NCBI RefSeq assembly: GCF_007858185.1
Contig: NZ_VFES01000006.1
Location: 124,001 to 188,000, forward strand
Source of the DNA: Pseudomonas grimontii
GTDB taxonomy: Bacteria; Pseudomonadota; Gammaproteobacteria; Pseudomonadales; Pseudomonadaceae
Direction of reading: 5' to 3'
Length of the DNA: 64,000 nucleotides
The translations under genes were made by a program, and so were the position numbers. Each line of letters starts with the position of its first letter. Within the stretch, counting starts at the first letter, position 1. The notes under the pieces are model-generated. The model searched no databases and was not told the DNA's origin. It saw only the letters and a program-made list of their open reading frames with translations. Shown here in pieces: positions 8,348-15,659 of this stretch.

Positions 8348-8455
8348 GCCTTCACGGCTGACCAGTTCCTCGACATGGCGCGCACCGCCACCAATGTGGT
8401 CGGCAACAGCATTGCCACGGCGGTGGTGGCGAAATCCGAAACTGCTGCGCGCTGA
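8348..8455 (+). pseudogene. Dicarboxylate/amino acid:cation symporter, C-terminal remnant
   Basis: A frame ending at 8455 reads FTADQFLDMARTATNVVGNS then IATAVVAKSE. This is the last membrane-proximal motif of the DAACS (GltP/DctA) family, where FLDM-x-RT-x-x-NV-x-GNS is highly conserved. Only about 35 residues remain and the frame has stops just upstream. It directly abuts, and overlaps in another frame, the racemase remnant, suggesting a former symporter-racemase pair. Confidence 0.65.
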
Positions 8456-8931
8456 AACCGACCCGACCCTGGCGCTCTACGCCACCTGCAAACGCCTGGA
8501 AAGTGCTGGCGCCCAGGCTATCGCGATTCCCTGCAACACCGCCCATGCGTTTGTCGAACGCATCCAGGCGCATCTGCGCGTGCCCATCGTCAACATGCTC
8601 AGCGAGACCATGGAGTGGATCGCGCGCACCTACGGCAGTGGCCAGGCCGTCGGCTTGCTGGCCACCTCGGGCACGCTGCAAAGCCAGGTTTACCGACGGC
8701 GTGTGCCGCGAGCAATTGCTGCTGGCGGCGGAACACCTGTGTGAGTTGGGCGCGCGGGTGTTGATTCTGGGCTGCACCGAATTGCCATTGGTGCTGGCGC
8801 ACAGCGAAGCATTTCAGATCGGTGCGCACCGAGTCGCCTTGGTCGACCCACCACGATTCTTGCGCGCCGCTGCGTCAGCCTGTCTGCACGCGATCACAGC
8901 AGCGGATAAATTTTTTGCTGGCACCGCTTGA
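8442..8931 (+). pseudogene. Aspartate/glutamate racemase family, broken
   Basis: The first part (frame from about 8442) gives AGAQAIAIPCNTAHAFVERI with the active-site Cys, then VGLLATSGTLQSQVYR. At about 8690 homology jumps frame and skips some 40-50 residues to FTDGVCREQLLLAAEHL and VLILGCTELPLVL with the second catalytic Cys. The N-terminal ~50 residues, including the first substrate loop, are also missing. Truncation, internal deletion and frameshift together make it inactive. Confidence 0.75.
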
Positions 8932-8949
8932 AATTTTTTCCCCTGAACT

Positions 8950-9022
8950 TACTTAGGTTTTACGCGATGCCGACTACGGGTCGCGTCTCAAATCACTTGG
9001 AGAAAACTCAGGAGATTTTGCA
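8950..9022 (+). promoter_or_regulatory. Candidate ROSE-like RNA thermometer in the ibpA leader
   Basis: The leader ends with TTGGAG-AAAA-CTCAGG-AG before the ATG, so the ribosome site AGGAG can fold into a weak, mismatched hairpin (CTTGGAG with CTCAGG, containing G-U pairs). Weak pairing of the Shine-Dalgarno is the hallmark of ROSE thermometers upstream of Hsp20 genes. CTTGAAA at 8928-8934 resembles a heat-shock -35 element, but a convincing CCCCAT -10 is not present at normal spacing. Confidence 0.4.
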
Positions 9023-9481
9023 ATGGCTACTACTCTTTCGTTGGCCCCACTGTTCCGTCATTCCGTCGGCTTTGACCGTTTCAACGACCTTTTTGAATCG
9101 GCGCTTCGCAGCGAGGCCGGTACCACCTACCCACCCCACAACGTCGAAAAACACGGTGAAGATCACTATCGGATCGTCATTGCGGCGGCAGGCCTGGTGG
9201 AAGATGACCTGGAGATCCAGGTGGAAAAAGGCGTGTTGACCGTCGCCGGTGGCAAGCGCGAACACAACGAGGGCATCACCTACCTGCACCAAGGCATCGC
9301 CCAACGCGCGTTCCGTTTGTCGTTCCGCCTGGTCGACCACATCGAAGTGCAGGGCGCACAACTCGCCAACGGGTTGCTGAGCATCGACCTGCTCAGGGAG
9401 GTCCCGGAGGAAGCCAAGCCTAAGCGCATTGCGATTGGCGGTGCTGCCAAGGCGGATGTGAAAACCATCAGCGAGCAGTAA
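9023..9481 (+). CDS. ibpA: Small heat shock protein, Hsp20/alpha-crystallin family
   Basis: A 152-residue cytoplasmic holdase that binds unfolding proteins during heat stress and hands them to DnaK/ClpB. The N-terminus LAPLFRHSVGFDRFNDLFE is the IbpA-type start. The alpha-crystallin domain spans about residues 38-130, with ITYLHQGIAQRAFRLSFRL and the typical A-x-x-x-NGLL motif (ANGLLSIDL). The C-terminal I-x-I-like anchor is KRIAIGG. Start at 9023 is preceded by AGGAG. A strong terminator follows 13 bases after the stop, so it is monocistronic, probably heat-induced at both transcription and translation. Confidence 0.9.
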   Translation: MATTLSLAPLFRHSVGFDRFNDLFESALRSEAGTTYPPHNVEKHGEDHYRIVIAAAGLVEDDLEIQVEKGVLTVAGGKREHNEGITYLHQGIAQRAFRLSFRLVDHIEVQGAQLANGLLSIDLLREVPEEAKPKRIAIGGAAKADVKTISEQ

Positions 9482-9494
9482 GGCTGGAATGAAT

Positions 9495-9522
9495 AAAGGC
9501 GCTCTTTGGAGCGCCTTTGTTC
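9495..9522 (+). terminator. Terminator of ibpA
   Basis: Perfect 10-bp stem AAAGGCGCTC / GAGCGCCTTT (9495-9504 with 9509-9518) with a TTTG loop. The T content after the stem is short (TTTGTTC). Confidence 0.85.
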
Positions 9523-9662
9523 TGCCCAATGATTAACAGTCATGTGCTGTGTCTGTGTATCGTTCAGGTCTATGATTTATTCGAGCCCGGATGTAGTCAG
9601 TTCAACTCCATGCTTGAAGGCGCATCAACCCGCTCCCCTATCTGCCAGGAGGACCAACGTGC

Positions 9663-10718
9663 ATGGCATTCACCACGCTGATACTGGATGCACCCGGCCC
9701 GCCGTTGCTATTCGAGGAAGTCGACCGATTCCTTGAGTTGGGCTTGGTCGTCACCCTGAATCTCTACTATTTCACGGATAAACCCAGTATCCGCAAGCAC
9801 TATGGCGAGCGCATCCGGTACACCGAGATCAATGGCCACGACCGGCAAGCTTTCATCGACGCCGTGACTCAGGCCGGGGGGTATAGCGTGTTCAAGACGC
9901 GCCTGAATATTCCCATTGAGGGCGAACTGATCCGCGCCGCGGCATCATCGGCCCTGCCAACGCCGCTGCGCGCCATCGCCCAAGCGGGTGCAGGCGTTAA
10001 CCATATCGACCGGCAAGAGGCTCAGCGCTGTGGCGTGAGCGTACTCAACACGCCGGGCTCTAACGCGGCGGCGGTGGCCGAATACGTCGTCGCCCAGGCG
10101 TTGTTTTTATCCAGGGACCTGGACCACTACAACACCGAAACGCACAGCGGTCGCTGGGCCAAGGGCACCTTGGCGCCAGGCCTCGAATTCGGCGAACTCA
10201 CGCTGGGGCTGGTCGGCACCGGCAGCATTGCCCAAGCCGTCGCGCGCAAAGCGGGATCGCTCGGTATCAAGGTCATCGCCTGCGGTTCAGAGCGTTTTAC
10301 GCAGCAGGTCGCGCGCAGCCTTGGGCTTGCGCGACGGCAAACCCTCGAGCAATTGCTGGGGGAGGCCGACGTGGTTTCTCTCCACGTACCGCTGACACCG
10401 CTCACCCACGGCCTGTTCGGCCTTGCCCAGTTCAGGCAGATGCGCCAAGGCTCGATACTGATCAACACCGCTCGCGGTGGCATCGTCGATGAAGCCCAGT
10501 TGGCAAGCTTCATGACCGCGTTTCCCAGGCATATAAAAGCGGTCGCCATCGATACCTTTGTCCACGAAAAAGACCGTTTTGACTCGCCACTGGCAGGCAT
10601 CGGCAATGCCCAACTGACACCGCATATCGCAGGTAACACGACGACGGCGATCCGTAAGGCTTCACGGCAGATTGTCGACAAGATCCACTCGCTCAGCCTG
10701 GCTGCGGACGCAGGTTAA
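9663..10718 (+). CDS. D-isomer specific 2-hydroxyacid dehydrogenase
   Basis: A 351-residue NAD-dependent oxidoreductase. The Rossmann motif GLVGTGSIAQAVARKA lies at about residues 181-196. The catalytic Arg is in NTARGGIVDE, the Glu/Asp region in DTFVHEKDRF and the catalytic His in LTPHIAGNT, the order Arg-Glu-His expected for the family. The N-terminal substrate domain includes AGAGVNHIDRQEA. The natural substrate (D-lactate, hydroxypyruvate, other 2-ketoacids) cannot be read from sequence. AGGAGG ends 10 bases before the ATG. It is a single gene; the downstream bases hold a transporter remnant. Confidence 0.85.
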   Translation: MAFTTLILDAPGPPLLFEEVDRFLELGLVVTLNLYYFTDKPSIRKHYGERIRYTEINGHDRQAFIDAVTQAGGYSVFKTRLNIPIEGELIRAAASSALPTPLRAIAQAGAGVNHIDRQEAQRCGVSVLNTPGSNAAAVAEYVVAQALFLSRDLDHYNTETHSGRWAKGTLAPGLEFGELTLGLVGTGSIAQAVARKAGSLGIKVIACGSERFTQQVARSLGLARRQTLEQLLGEADVVSLHVPLTPLTHGLFGLAQFRQMRQGSILINTARGGIVDEAQLASFMTAFPRHIKAVAIDTFVHEKDRFDSPLAGIGNAQLTPHIAGNTTTAIRKASRQIVDKIHSLSLAADAG

Positions 10719-10720
10719 CC

Positions 10721-10825
10721 ACCGACCTGTTCATGGCCATCGGCTCGTTCGCCTGTTTGCTGATGCTGCTGACCATGACCGAGCCGGTGCCTGTGAGCGT
10801 TACCAGCGATACGTCAACGAACTGA
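10721..10825 (+). pseudogene. MFS transporter, C-terminal remnant
   Basis: About 34 codons in one frame, TDLFMAIGSFACLLMLLTMT then EPVPVSV, ending at 10825, resemble the last helix and tail of DHA2-type drug exporters. There is no start and no earlier part of the gene. It overlaps the 3' end of the oppositely oriented TonB receptor gene. I infer a deletion scar; a chance match cannot be excluded for so short a stretch. Confidence 0.4.
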
Positions 10826-13211
10826 CCAACTGTCGCTCATCGCCATAGCGGCAAATCGCGAATTCGCAGTAGGTGTAGCGCTTGTTGGTGACGTTATTGG
10901 CGTTCAGCGCGACTTCCCAATGCGGGTCGATTTCGTAGCTGGCGCGGGCGTCGTACAGGGTATAAGCGGGCATCGATGACGGCACGCCGGAGGCCTGGGT
11001 GGTGCCTTTGTAGCGGGCGCCGCCGCCGATGCGCAGTTGCGGGATGCCGAGCGCAGCCAGGCGGTAATCGGCCCAGAGGGCGGCCTGGTGGTAGGGGGTG
11101 TCTTCGCTGCGTTGGCCGATTTCGCTGGCGATATCGCTTTTGGTGATGCGTGCGTCGATGTACGCGTAGGAGGCGATCAGGCTGAGGTCTGGGGTGACTT
11201 CGGTCTTGGCTTCCAGCTCGAACCCACGGGAGCGCACTTCGCCGACTTGTACCGAGAAATTGAGGTCGGTGCGGTCCTGGCTCAGCACGTTTTGCTGCTC
11301 CAACTGGTACACCGCTGCACTCAACAGCGTGGCGCTGCCCTCGGGTTGATAGCGGATACCGATTTCATACTGCTTGCCTTCGGTGGGAACAAATGTTTGT
11401 CCCGCTTTGTTGGTGCCGGCCACCGGGAAGAATGACTCGCTGTAGCTGATGTAGGGCGCCAGGCCGTTGTCGGCCTTGTACACCAGCCCTGCACGCCAGG
11501 TGGTGGCTTCATCGCTCTGGCTGCTCTTGGCCGAACTGCGGAACAGTTCGGTGTCCTGGTCGGCCCAGTCATGACGGCCGCCCAACAGCAAAATCCAACG
11601 CTCATCAAATTTGATCTGGTCCTGGAAGTAGATGCCTTTTTGCAGGGTGTCGATCTGCGAGCCACGGTCGGTCGCGGGGTTCTTGTTGACCACCACCGGC
11701 TGGCCGTAGTTGTAAGTCGCCAGGTTCAGCGACGGAGCGGTGCCACGGAAGTTGTGCGAGTCATAGCTGGTGTCGTAGCCATCGAAGCCGAGCAGGAAGG
11801 TGTGCTGCCAGTCGCCGAACTGCCATTTGCTCTCGATATTGGTGTCGCTGGCCAGGCCCCGCGAGCGTTCCTGGCGGTCGCTGTATTGGCGCCGCAGCAG
11901 GCCGGTGGTTTGCGCGGTGCCGATGTTGGTGCCGGTGAGGTTGACTTGCAGGTAACGCCACGTCACATCCGACTGGTAGTAACGCAGCTTGTTGCTGATA
12001 CGCGTGTGTTCATCGAAGCGGTGTTCGAACTCATAGCCGAGTGCCGACATCTCGCCGTTCATTTCGTCGTAGTCCGGCTCGCCGATAAAGTCGTGACGGC
12101 CGATCTGGAACCGGCCTTCGCCTACGCCTTTGGTCAACTGATAGGGCAGGGGCGCGGAGAAGCCGGTTTCGGTCTTCTGGTAGAACGACAGCAGGGTCAG
12201 CGAGGTGTCGTCATCGGGCCGCCAGGTCAGGGCCGGGGCCACGTAGATCTTGTCGTTGTTGATGTGGTCGGCGGCGGTGTCGCTCTTGCGATCGAGCAGG
12301 GTCAGGCGGTAGCTCAAGGTGTCGCTGTCGCCCAACGGGCCGGTGAAGTCCGCGGACAGTTGCTTGCGGTCGTTCTGCCCGGCTTGAAGGTTGATCTCGT
12401 GGTAGGGCGTCTGGCTGGGGCGCTTGCTCACGGTATTGATCAGGCCGCCCGGCGACAGCTGGCCATACAGCACCGACGCCGCGCCGCGAATCACTTCGGC
12501 CCGTTCCAGGCCATAGGGTTCCTGCACGCCGTCGTAGGAGTTGTTCTGCAAGCGCAGGCCGTCGCGCAGGGAGCCGCCGGTGGCCGATTCCACATCGAAA
12601 CCGCGAATGCGGAAGCGGTCCGAGGTGCGGTTGAAACTGGTGGGCTGGCTGGTGAAGCCCGGGGTCAGGTCGAGGGTTTGTGACAGGGTTTCCGATTGGC
12701 GGTCGCGGATCTCGTCGCTGGTGACCACCGACAGCGATTGCGGGGTTTCGATGATCGGGGTGTCGGTCTTGGTGGCGCTGAGGTTGCGCGTGGCCACATA
12801 GCCTTTGACATGCTCGGTGCTGCTTTCTTCGATTCGCCCGGTGATCGCCGTAGGACTCAGTTCCAGGGAACCTGTGGTGTTGATCGGTACCAGCACGTAG
12901 CCATTGGCGCCTTGCACCGCCTGCAAGCCACTGCCGCGCAGCAACTGGGCAAAACCCTGGGCCACCGGGAAGTCGCCTTGCAGGCCGCTGGTGTTCAGGC
13001 CGGCCACGGTTGTGCTGTCGAACAACAGCGCCACATGGGCCTGCTGGGCGAACTGGTTCAACGCAGGTCCCAGGGCCCCGGCGGCAATGGCATAACGCGC
13101 CGCTTCCTGCGCCGCCACCGGGCTGCACACCCCTAGATTCAGCACGGCCAGGCTGGCCAGGTTGATCGCCAGGGCGAGGGGTAAGGGAGAACGCTTGAGG
13201 TGGCGTGGCAT
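10800..13211 (-). CDS. TonB-dependent siderophore receptor with signalling (STN) domain
   Basis: An outer-membrane receptor of 803 residues. A signal peptide (about 1-34) precedes an STN signalling domain (about 38-112: IAAGALGPALNQFAQQAHVA, LLRGSGLQA), a plug (about 145-255, with ETPQSLSVVTSDEI and YGQLSPGGLINTVSK) and a 22-strand barrel ending in an aromatic residue (SLTYRW). The STN domain marks it as a transducer that imports a ferric siderophore and signals to the FecR-like anti-sigma factor encoded next to it. The ligand is not readable; the C-terminal YCEFAICRYGDERQ loop is of the ferrichrome/hydroxamate-receptor style. AGGA lies 9 bases before the ATG. Confidence 0.9.
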   Translation of the reverse strand: MPRHLKRSPLPLALAINLASLAVLNLGVCSPVAAQEAARYAIAAGALGPALNQFAQQAHVALLFDSTTVAGLNTSGLQGDFPVAQGFAQLLRGSGLQAVQGANGYVLVPINTTGSLELSPTAITGRIEESSTEHVKGYVATRNLSATKTDTPIIETPQSLSVVTSDEIRDRQSETLSQTLDLTPGFTSQPTSFNRTSDRFRIRGFDVESATGGSLRDGLRLQNNSYDGVQEPYGLERAEVIRGAASVLYGQLSPGGLINTVSKRPSQTPYHEINLQAGQNDRKQLSADFTGPLGDSDTLSYRLTLLDRKSDTAADHINNDKIYVAPALTWRPDDDTSLTLLSFYQKTETGFSAPLPYQLTKGVGEGRFQIGRHDFIGEPDYDEMNGEMSALGYEFEHRFDEHTRISNKLRYYQSDVTWRYLQVNLTGTNIGTAQTTGLLRRQYSDRQERSRGLASDTNIESKWQFGDWQHTFLLGFDGYDTSYDSHNFRGTAPSLNLATYNYGQPVVVNKNPATDRGSQIDTLQKGIYFQDQIKFDERWILLLGGRHDWADQDTELFRSSAKSSQSDEATTWRAGLVYKADNGLAPYISYSESFFPVAGTNKAGQTFVPTEGKQYEIGIRYQPEGSATLLSAAVYQLEQQNVLSQDRTDLNFSVQVGEVRSRGFELEAKTEVTPDLSLIASYAYIDARITKSDIASEIGQRSEDTPYHQAALWADYRLAALGIPQLRIGGGARYKGTTQASGVPSSMPAYTLYDARASYEIDPHWEVALNANNVTNKRYTYCEFAICRYGDERQLVSSLTYRW

Positions 13212-13286
13212 GGAAGAAATTCCTGTTATTGAGGTGCTTTCTTCCTTGACGGGGCAGGCGTGAAAAGCGGAACCCGGCAGGCGAAA

Positions 13287-14237
13287 CTATTTTTCCAGGC
13301 GTTCGACCTGCAACCACCACGGGCTGAACGCGCGGATGCGTACCGGCAGGGCGTCGGCAATCAATTGCAGGGCGCGACGCGGGTTGTCCAGCGGCAACAC
13401 CGCCGAAACGCGCAGGTCGGTCAGCTGCTGGCGATCAAACTGCACGTGGCCGCCGTACTGGCGCGCAAGTTCGTCGAGTACCTCCGGCAAGGGACGGTCC
13501 TGCACCACCCATTGATGGTGCTTCCAGGCGTCGTCCGTGGCGCGCGGGTCGATCCTGCCCAGCCGCGTGACTGCGTCCGGGGTGATGCGTGCCTGTTCGC
13601 CGGCGCTGACCTGGACAGCGTCATGCTGGCTGGCGTCGGTGGCGGCGACGCTCGATTCGAGCATGCTCAGCAGCGTGCCCGGTGCTTCGCGCTTGACCGT
13701 GAAGCGCGTGCCGAGGGCGCGCATCTGGCCGTCGTCGGTCACCACCGTAAACGGCCGCGTCGCATCGTGGGCAACTTGCACGAGGATTTCGCCGCGCAGC
13801 AAGCGCACCTGGCGCTGCTGGCCGTTGAAGGTCAGGTCGACGGCGCTGTTGCCGCTGAGGGTCAATTGCGAGCCGTCTTCCAGATTGACCTGCTGCCATT
13901 GCGCCGGGGCGGTGCGCTGGTCGGCCAGCCAGTAACTGGGCGGGTAAGTTCGCAGCGCCAGGGCCACCGGCAACGCCAGCAGCACACCCAGCAGCACGCG
14001 GCCGGCCGGGTTGCGCCGACGTACCCGGGCGGCTTCCAGCGCGGCCTGCACCGGCGCCTGTTGCGGACGCAACGCCTGCAAACGCCCGACAAAACCCTGC
14101 AAGCGTTCAAACGCGGCCACGTGCTGTGGGTCGGCGGCTTTCCAGCGTTCGAATTGCTGTTGCTCGCGCTCACTGAGGTTGCCTTCGTTCAGGCGAATCA
14201 CCCAGTTGGCGGCCTGCTGGTCGAGGTCGGCGCTCAT
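13287..14237 (-). CDS. fecR-like: FecR-family anti-sigma factor / signal relay
   Basis: A 316-residue inner-membrane regulator. The cytoplasmic N-domain (QAANWVIRLNEG, FERWKAADPQHVAAFERL) holds the sigma factor; a single membrane helix is at about residues 80-95 (GRVLLGVLLALPVALAL). The periplasmic FecR domain (DGSQLTLSGNSAVDL, RPFTVVTDDGQMRALGTRF) is followed by an STN-like C-terminal domain (RPLPEVLDELARQYGG). It contacts the STN domain of the receptor in the periplasm and controls the FecI-like sigma factor. The start at 14237 overlaps the sigma stop in ATGA. The receptor gene follows after 75 bases. Confidence 0.9.
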   Translation of the reverse strand: MSADLDQQAANWVIRLNEGNLSEREQQQFERWKAADPQHVAAFERLQGFVGRLQALRPQQAPVQAALEAARVRRRNPAGRVLLGVLLALPVALALRTYPPSYWLADQRTAPAQWQQVNLEDGSQLTLSGNSAVDLTFNGQQRQVRLLRGEILVQVAHDATRPFTVVTDDGQMRALGTRFTVKREAPGTLLSMLESSVAATDASQHDAVQVSAGEQARITPDAVTRLGRIDPRATDDAWKHHQWVVQDRPLPEVLDELARQYGGHVQFDRQQLTDLRVSAVLPLDNPRRALQLIADALPVRIRAFSPWWLQVERLEK

Positions 14238-14755
14238 ACGTCCAGGGCGTGGTTGCAGTGCATCAGCGCGTTCATCAAGTGCTTGCGCACCATGCGCTCG
14301 GAAATCCCCAGGCGGCTGGCGATCTCGCTCTGGCGCAGGCCTTCGAGGAAGTACAACAGGAACGCCTGCCGTGCATTCAGGGCCAGGCCGTCGAGCACGA
14401 AGGCAATTTGTTCCAGCGCTTCCAAGGTGACGAGGATCTGTTCCGGCGACTGCTGGCACTGCTCCATCATCTCGACGGTCAGCGCCAATTCCCGCAGGTA
14501 GGTGTCTTCCAGATGACGCCGGCGTGCGCGGTCGATGATCAGGTGGCGCGCCGTTGTGGTGAGAAACGCCCGGGGCTCGCGCATGCCACCGAGGGCGTCG
14601 CGGGAGGTGAGGATTCGCACAAACGTATCGTGGGAAAGATCCGCAGCGTTATGGGGGCAACCCAGCTTTTTGCGCAGCCAGCCGAACAACCAGCCATGGT
14701 GCTCGGTGTAGAGCGCATGGACGGCGTGGTTCAAGGGAAGGTCGCTGGCCGACAT
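14234..14755 (-). CDS. fecI-like: ECF sigma factor, FecI type
   Basis: A 173-residue extracytoplasmic-function sigma factor: region 2 (LFGWLRKKLGCPHNAADLSH, DTFVRIL) and region 4 (FLLYFLEGLRQSEIASRLGI, SERMVRKHLMNAL) are both present, with the short linker usual in ECF sigmas. It should direct RNA polymerase to the receptor promoter once the siderophore signal arrives through FecR. It is first in the fecI-fecR-receptor order. A Fur-box-like sequence lies just upstream, so iron repression of the sigma gene is expected. Confidence 0.9.
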   Translation of the reverse strand: MSASDLPLNHAVHALYTEHHGWLFGWLRKKLGCPHNAADLSHDTFVRILTSRDALGGMREPRAFLTTTARHLIIDRARRRHLEDTYLRELALTVEMMEQCQQSPEQILVTLEALEQIAFVLDGLALNARQAFLLYFLEGLRQSEIASRLGISERMVRKHLMNALMHCNHALDV

Positions 14756-14771
14756 GGGAGGATACGTCTGC

Positions 14772-14790
14772 GGATAAGAATTATTCGCAA
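14772..14790 (-). promoter_or_regulatory. Fur-box-like operator upstream of the FecI sigma gene
   Basis: GGATAAGAATTATTCGCAA resembles the 19-bp GATAATGATAATCATTATC Fur consensus, as an imperfect palindrome centred on AATT. It starts 17 bases upstream of the sigma gene's ATG, which fits iron repression by Fur. Confidence 0.5.
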
Positions 14791-14895
14791 GATTAGCGGT
14801 GTGCCATCAGCGAAAGCAAGCGTGTCCAGCATGGAGTGTTGTATTTATATCGCCTGGGCTGACCGGCCGATGGGTAATCCACTCATGGAAGCCGG

Positions 14896-15537
14896 TTATT
14901 TCGAAGGTTTGCTACGGGGCGGCACCGTCGAGGCGGCAATATCCCAGGTCAGCAGGAGTTGGCTGATCGCTGCGTGGAGGGTGGCATGGGGCACGTCGTC
15001 CCGCGCCAATATCGAAACCCCCTGCAAAAAACTGTCAAACACACTCGCCATCACGGCGGGCTGGGTCTGCTGCGGCAACTGGCCCAACCTAACCGCGCGC
15101 TCCACACACGTCACAATCCCCGCCCGCGTGCGCAGGCGCGACTGGGTCAACCCGTCGGCCACCCGCGCATTTTCCGGGCTGGGCGCACTCATCACGCCCA
15201 GCGCGACCATGCAGCCCTTGGGGTGCCCGTCTTCGCACTGCATGCGCACAGATTGGCGCAGCGCGGTTTCGACGGCCTGGCGCGGGGGCAGGCTTTCGTC
15301 CCACAGGCATTCGGTGACCTGGGCGTAGGTCGCCAGGTAGCGCTTTACGCACTCGTCGAACAACGCCTCCTTGGAACCGAATGCCGCGTAGAAACTCGGC
15401 GCGGAGATCCCGCCACCCAAACCCGCCTTGAGCTGGGCCAGGGAGGTGGCGTCGTAGCCATGCTGCCAGAACAGGTGCATGGCCTGTTCCACGGCGTGTT
15501 CGCGGTCGAAGGTGCGGGGGCGGCCCATTTGTGCCAT
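14896..15537 (-). CDS. TetR-family transcriptional regulator
   Basis: A 213-residue repressor from the ATG at 15537, which has GGAG 8 bases upstream; the longer frame to 15618 has no such site. The HTH is at about residues 8-55 (HAVEQAMHLFWQHGYDATSL, SFYAAFGSKEALF). The C-terminal domain with SPENARVADGL is of the TetR_C type found in drug-responsive regulators. It is divergent from the MFS exporter at 15660 with 122 bases between the starts, so it most likely represses that exporter and itself. Confidence 0.85.
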   Translation of the reverse strand: MAQMGRPRTFDREHAVEQAMHLFWQHGYDATSLAQLKAGLGGGISAPSFYAAFGSKEALFDECVKRYLATYAQVTECLWDESLPPRQAVETALRQSVRMQCEDGHPKGCMVALGVMSAPSPENARVADGLTQSRLRTRAGIVTCVERAVRLGQLPQQTQPAVMASVFDSFLQGVSILARDDVPHATLHAAISQLLLTWDIAASTVPPRSKPSK

Positions 15538-15570
15538 GTCAGGTCTCCGGTGGGAAAGCGAGATAAATAC

Positions 15571-15645
15571 TAGTCGATACATAAGTCGTTGACAACGTGC
15601 CCTGGTCGCCCGCAACATTTATATCGATCAGTATCTAAGTCTTGC
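15571..15645. promoter_or_regulatory. Candidate TetR operator pair in the divergent promoter
   Basis: Two similar direct elements occur: TCGATACATAAGTCGTTG (15574-15591) and TCGATCAGTATCTAAGTCTTG (15624-15644 region), sharing TAAGTC-(G)-TTG preceded by an ATC/ATAC segment. A TTGACA at 15589-15594 overlaps the first. They are likely binding sites for the TetR protein between the two divergent genes. Confidence 0.4.
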
Positions 15646-15659
15646 CCAAGGAGTTTCCC

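Noticed and set aside
11571..12683. Long open frame antisense to the TonB receptor gene
   Set aside because: It has no ribosome site or family resemblance; high GC with few AT-rich stops makes antisense frames long. The receptor domains on the other strand are unambiguous.
14249..15328. 359-codon frame spanning sigma-factor antisense and the TetR region
   Set aside because: It crosses two well-supported genes on the opposite strand and has no coherent domain.
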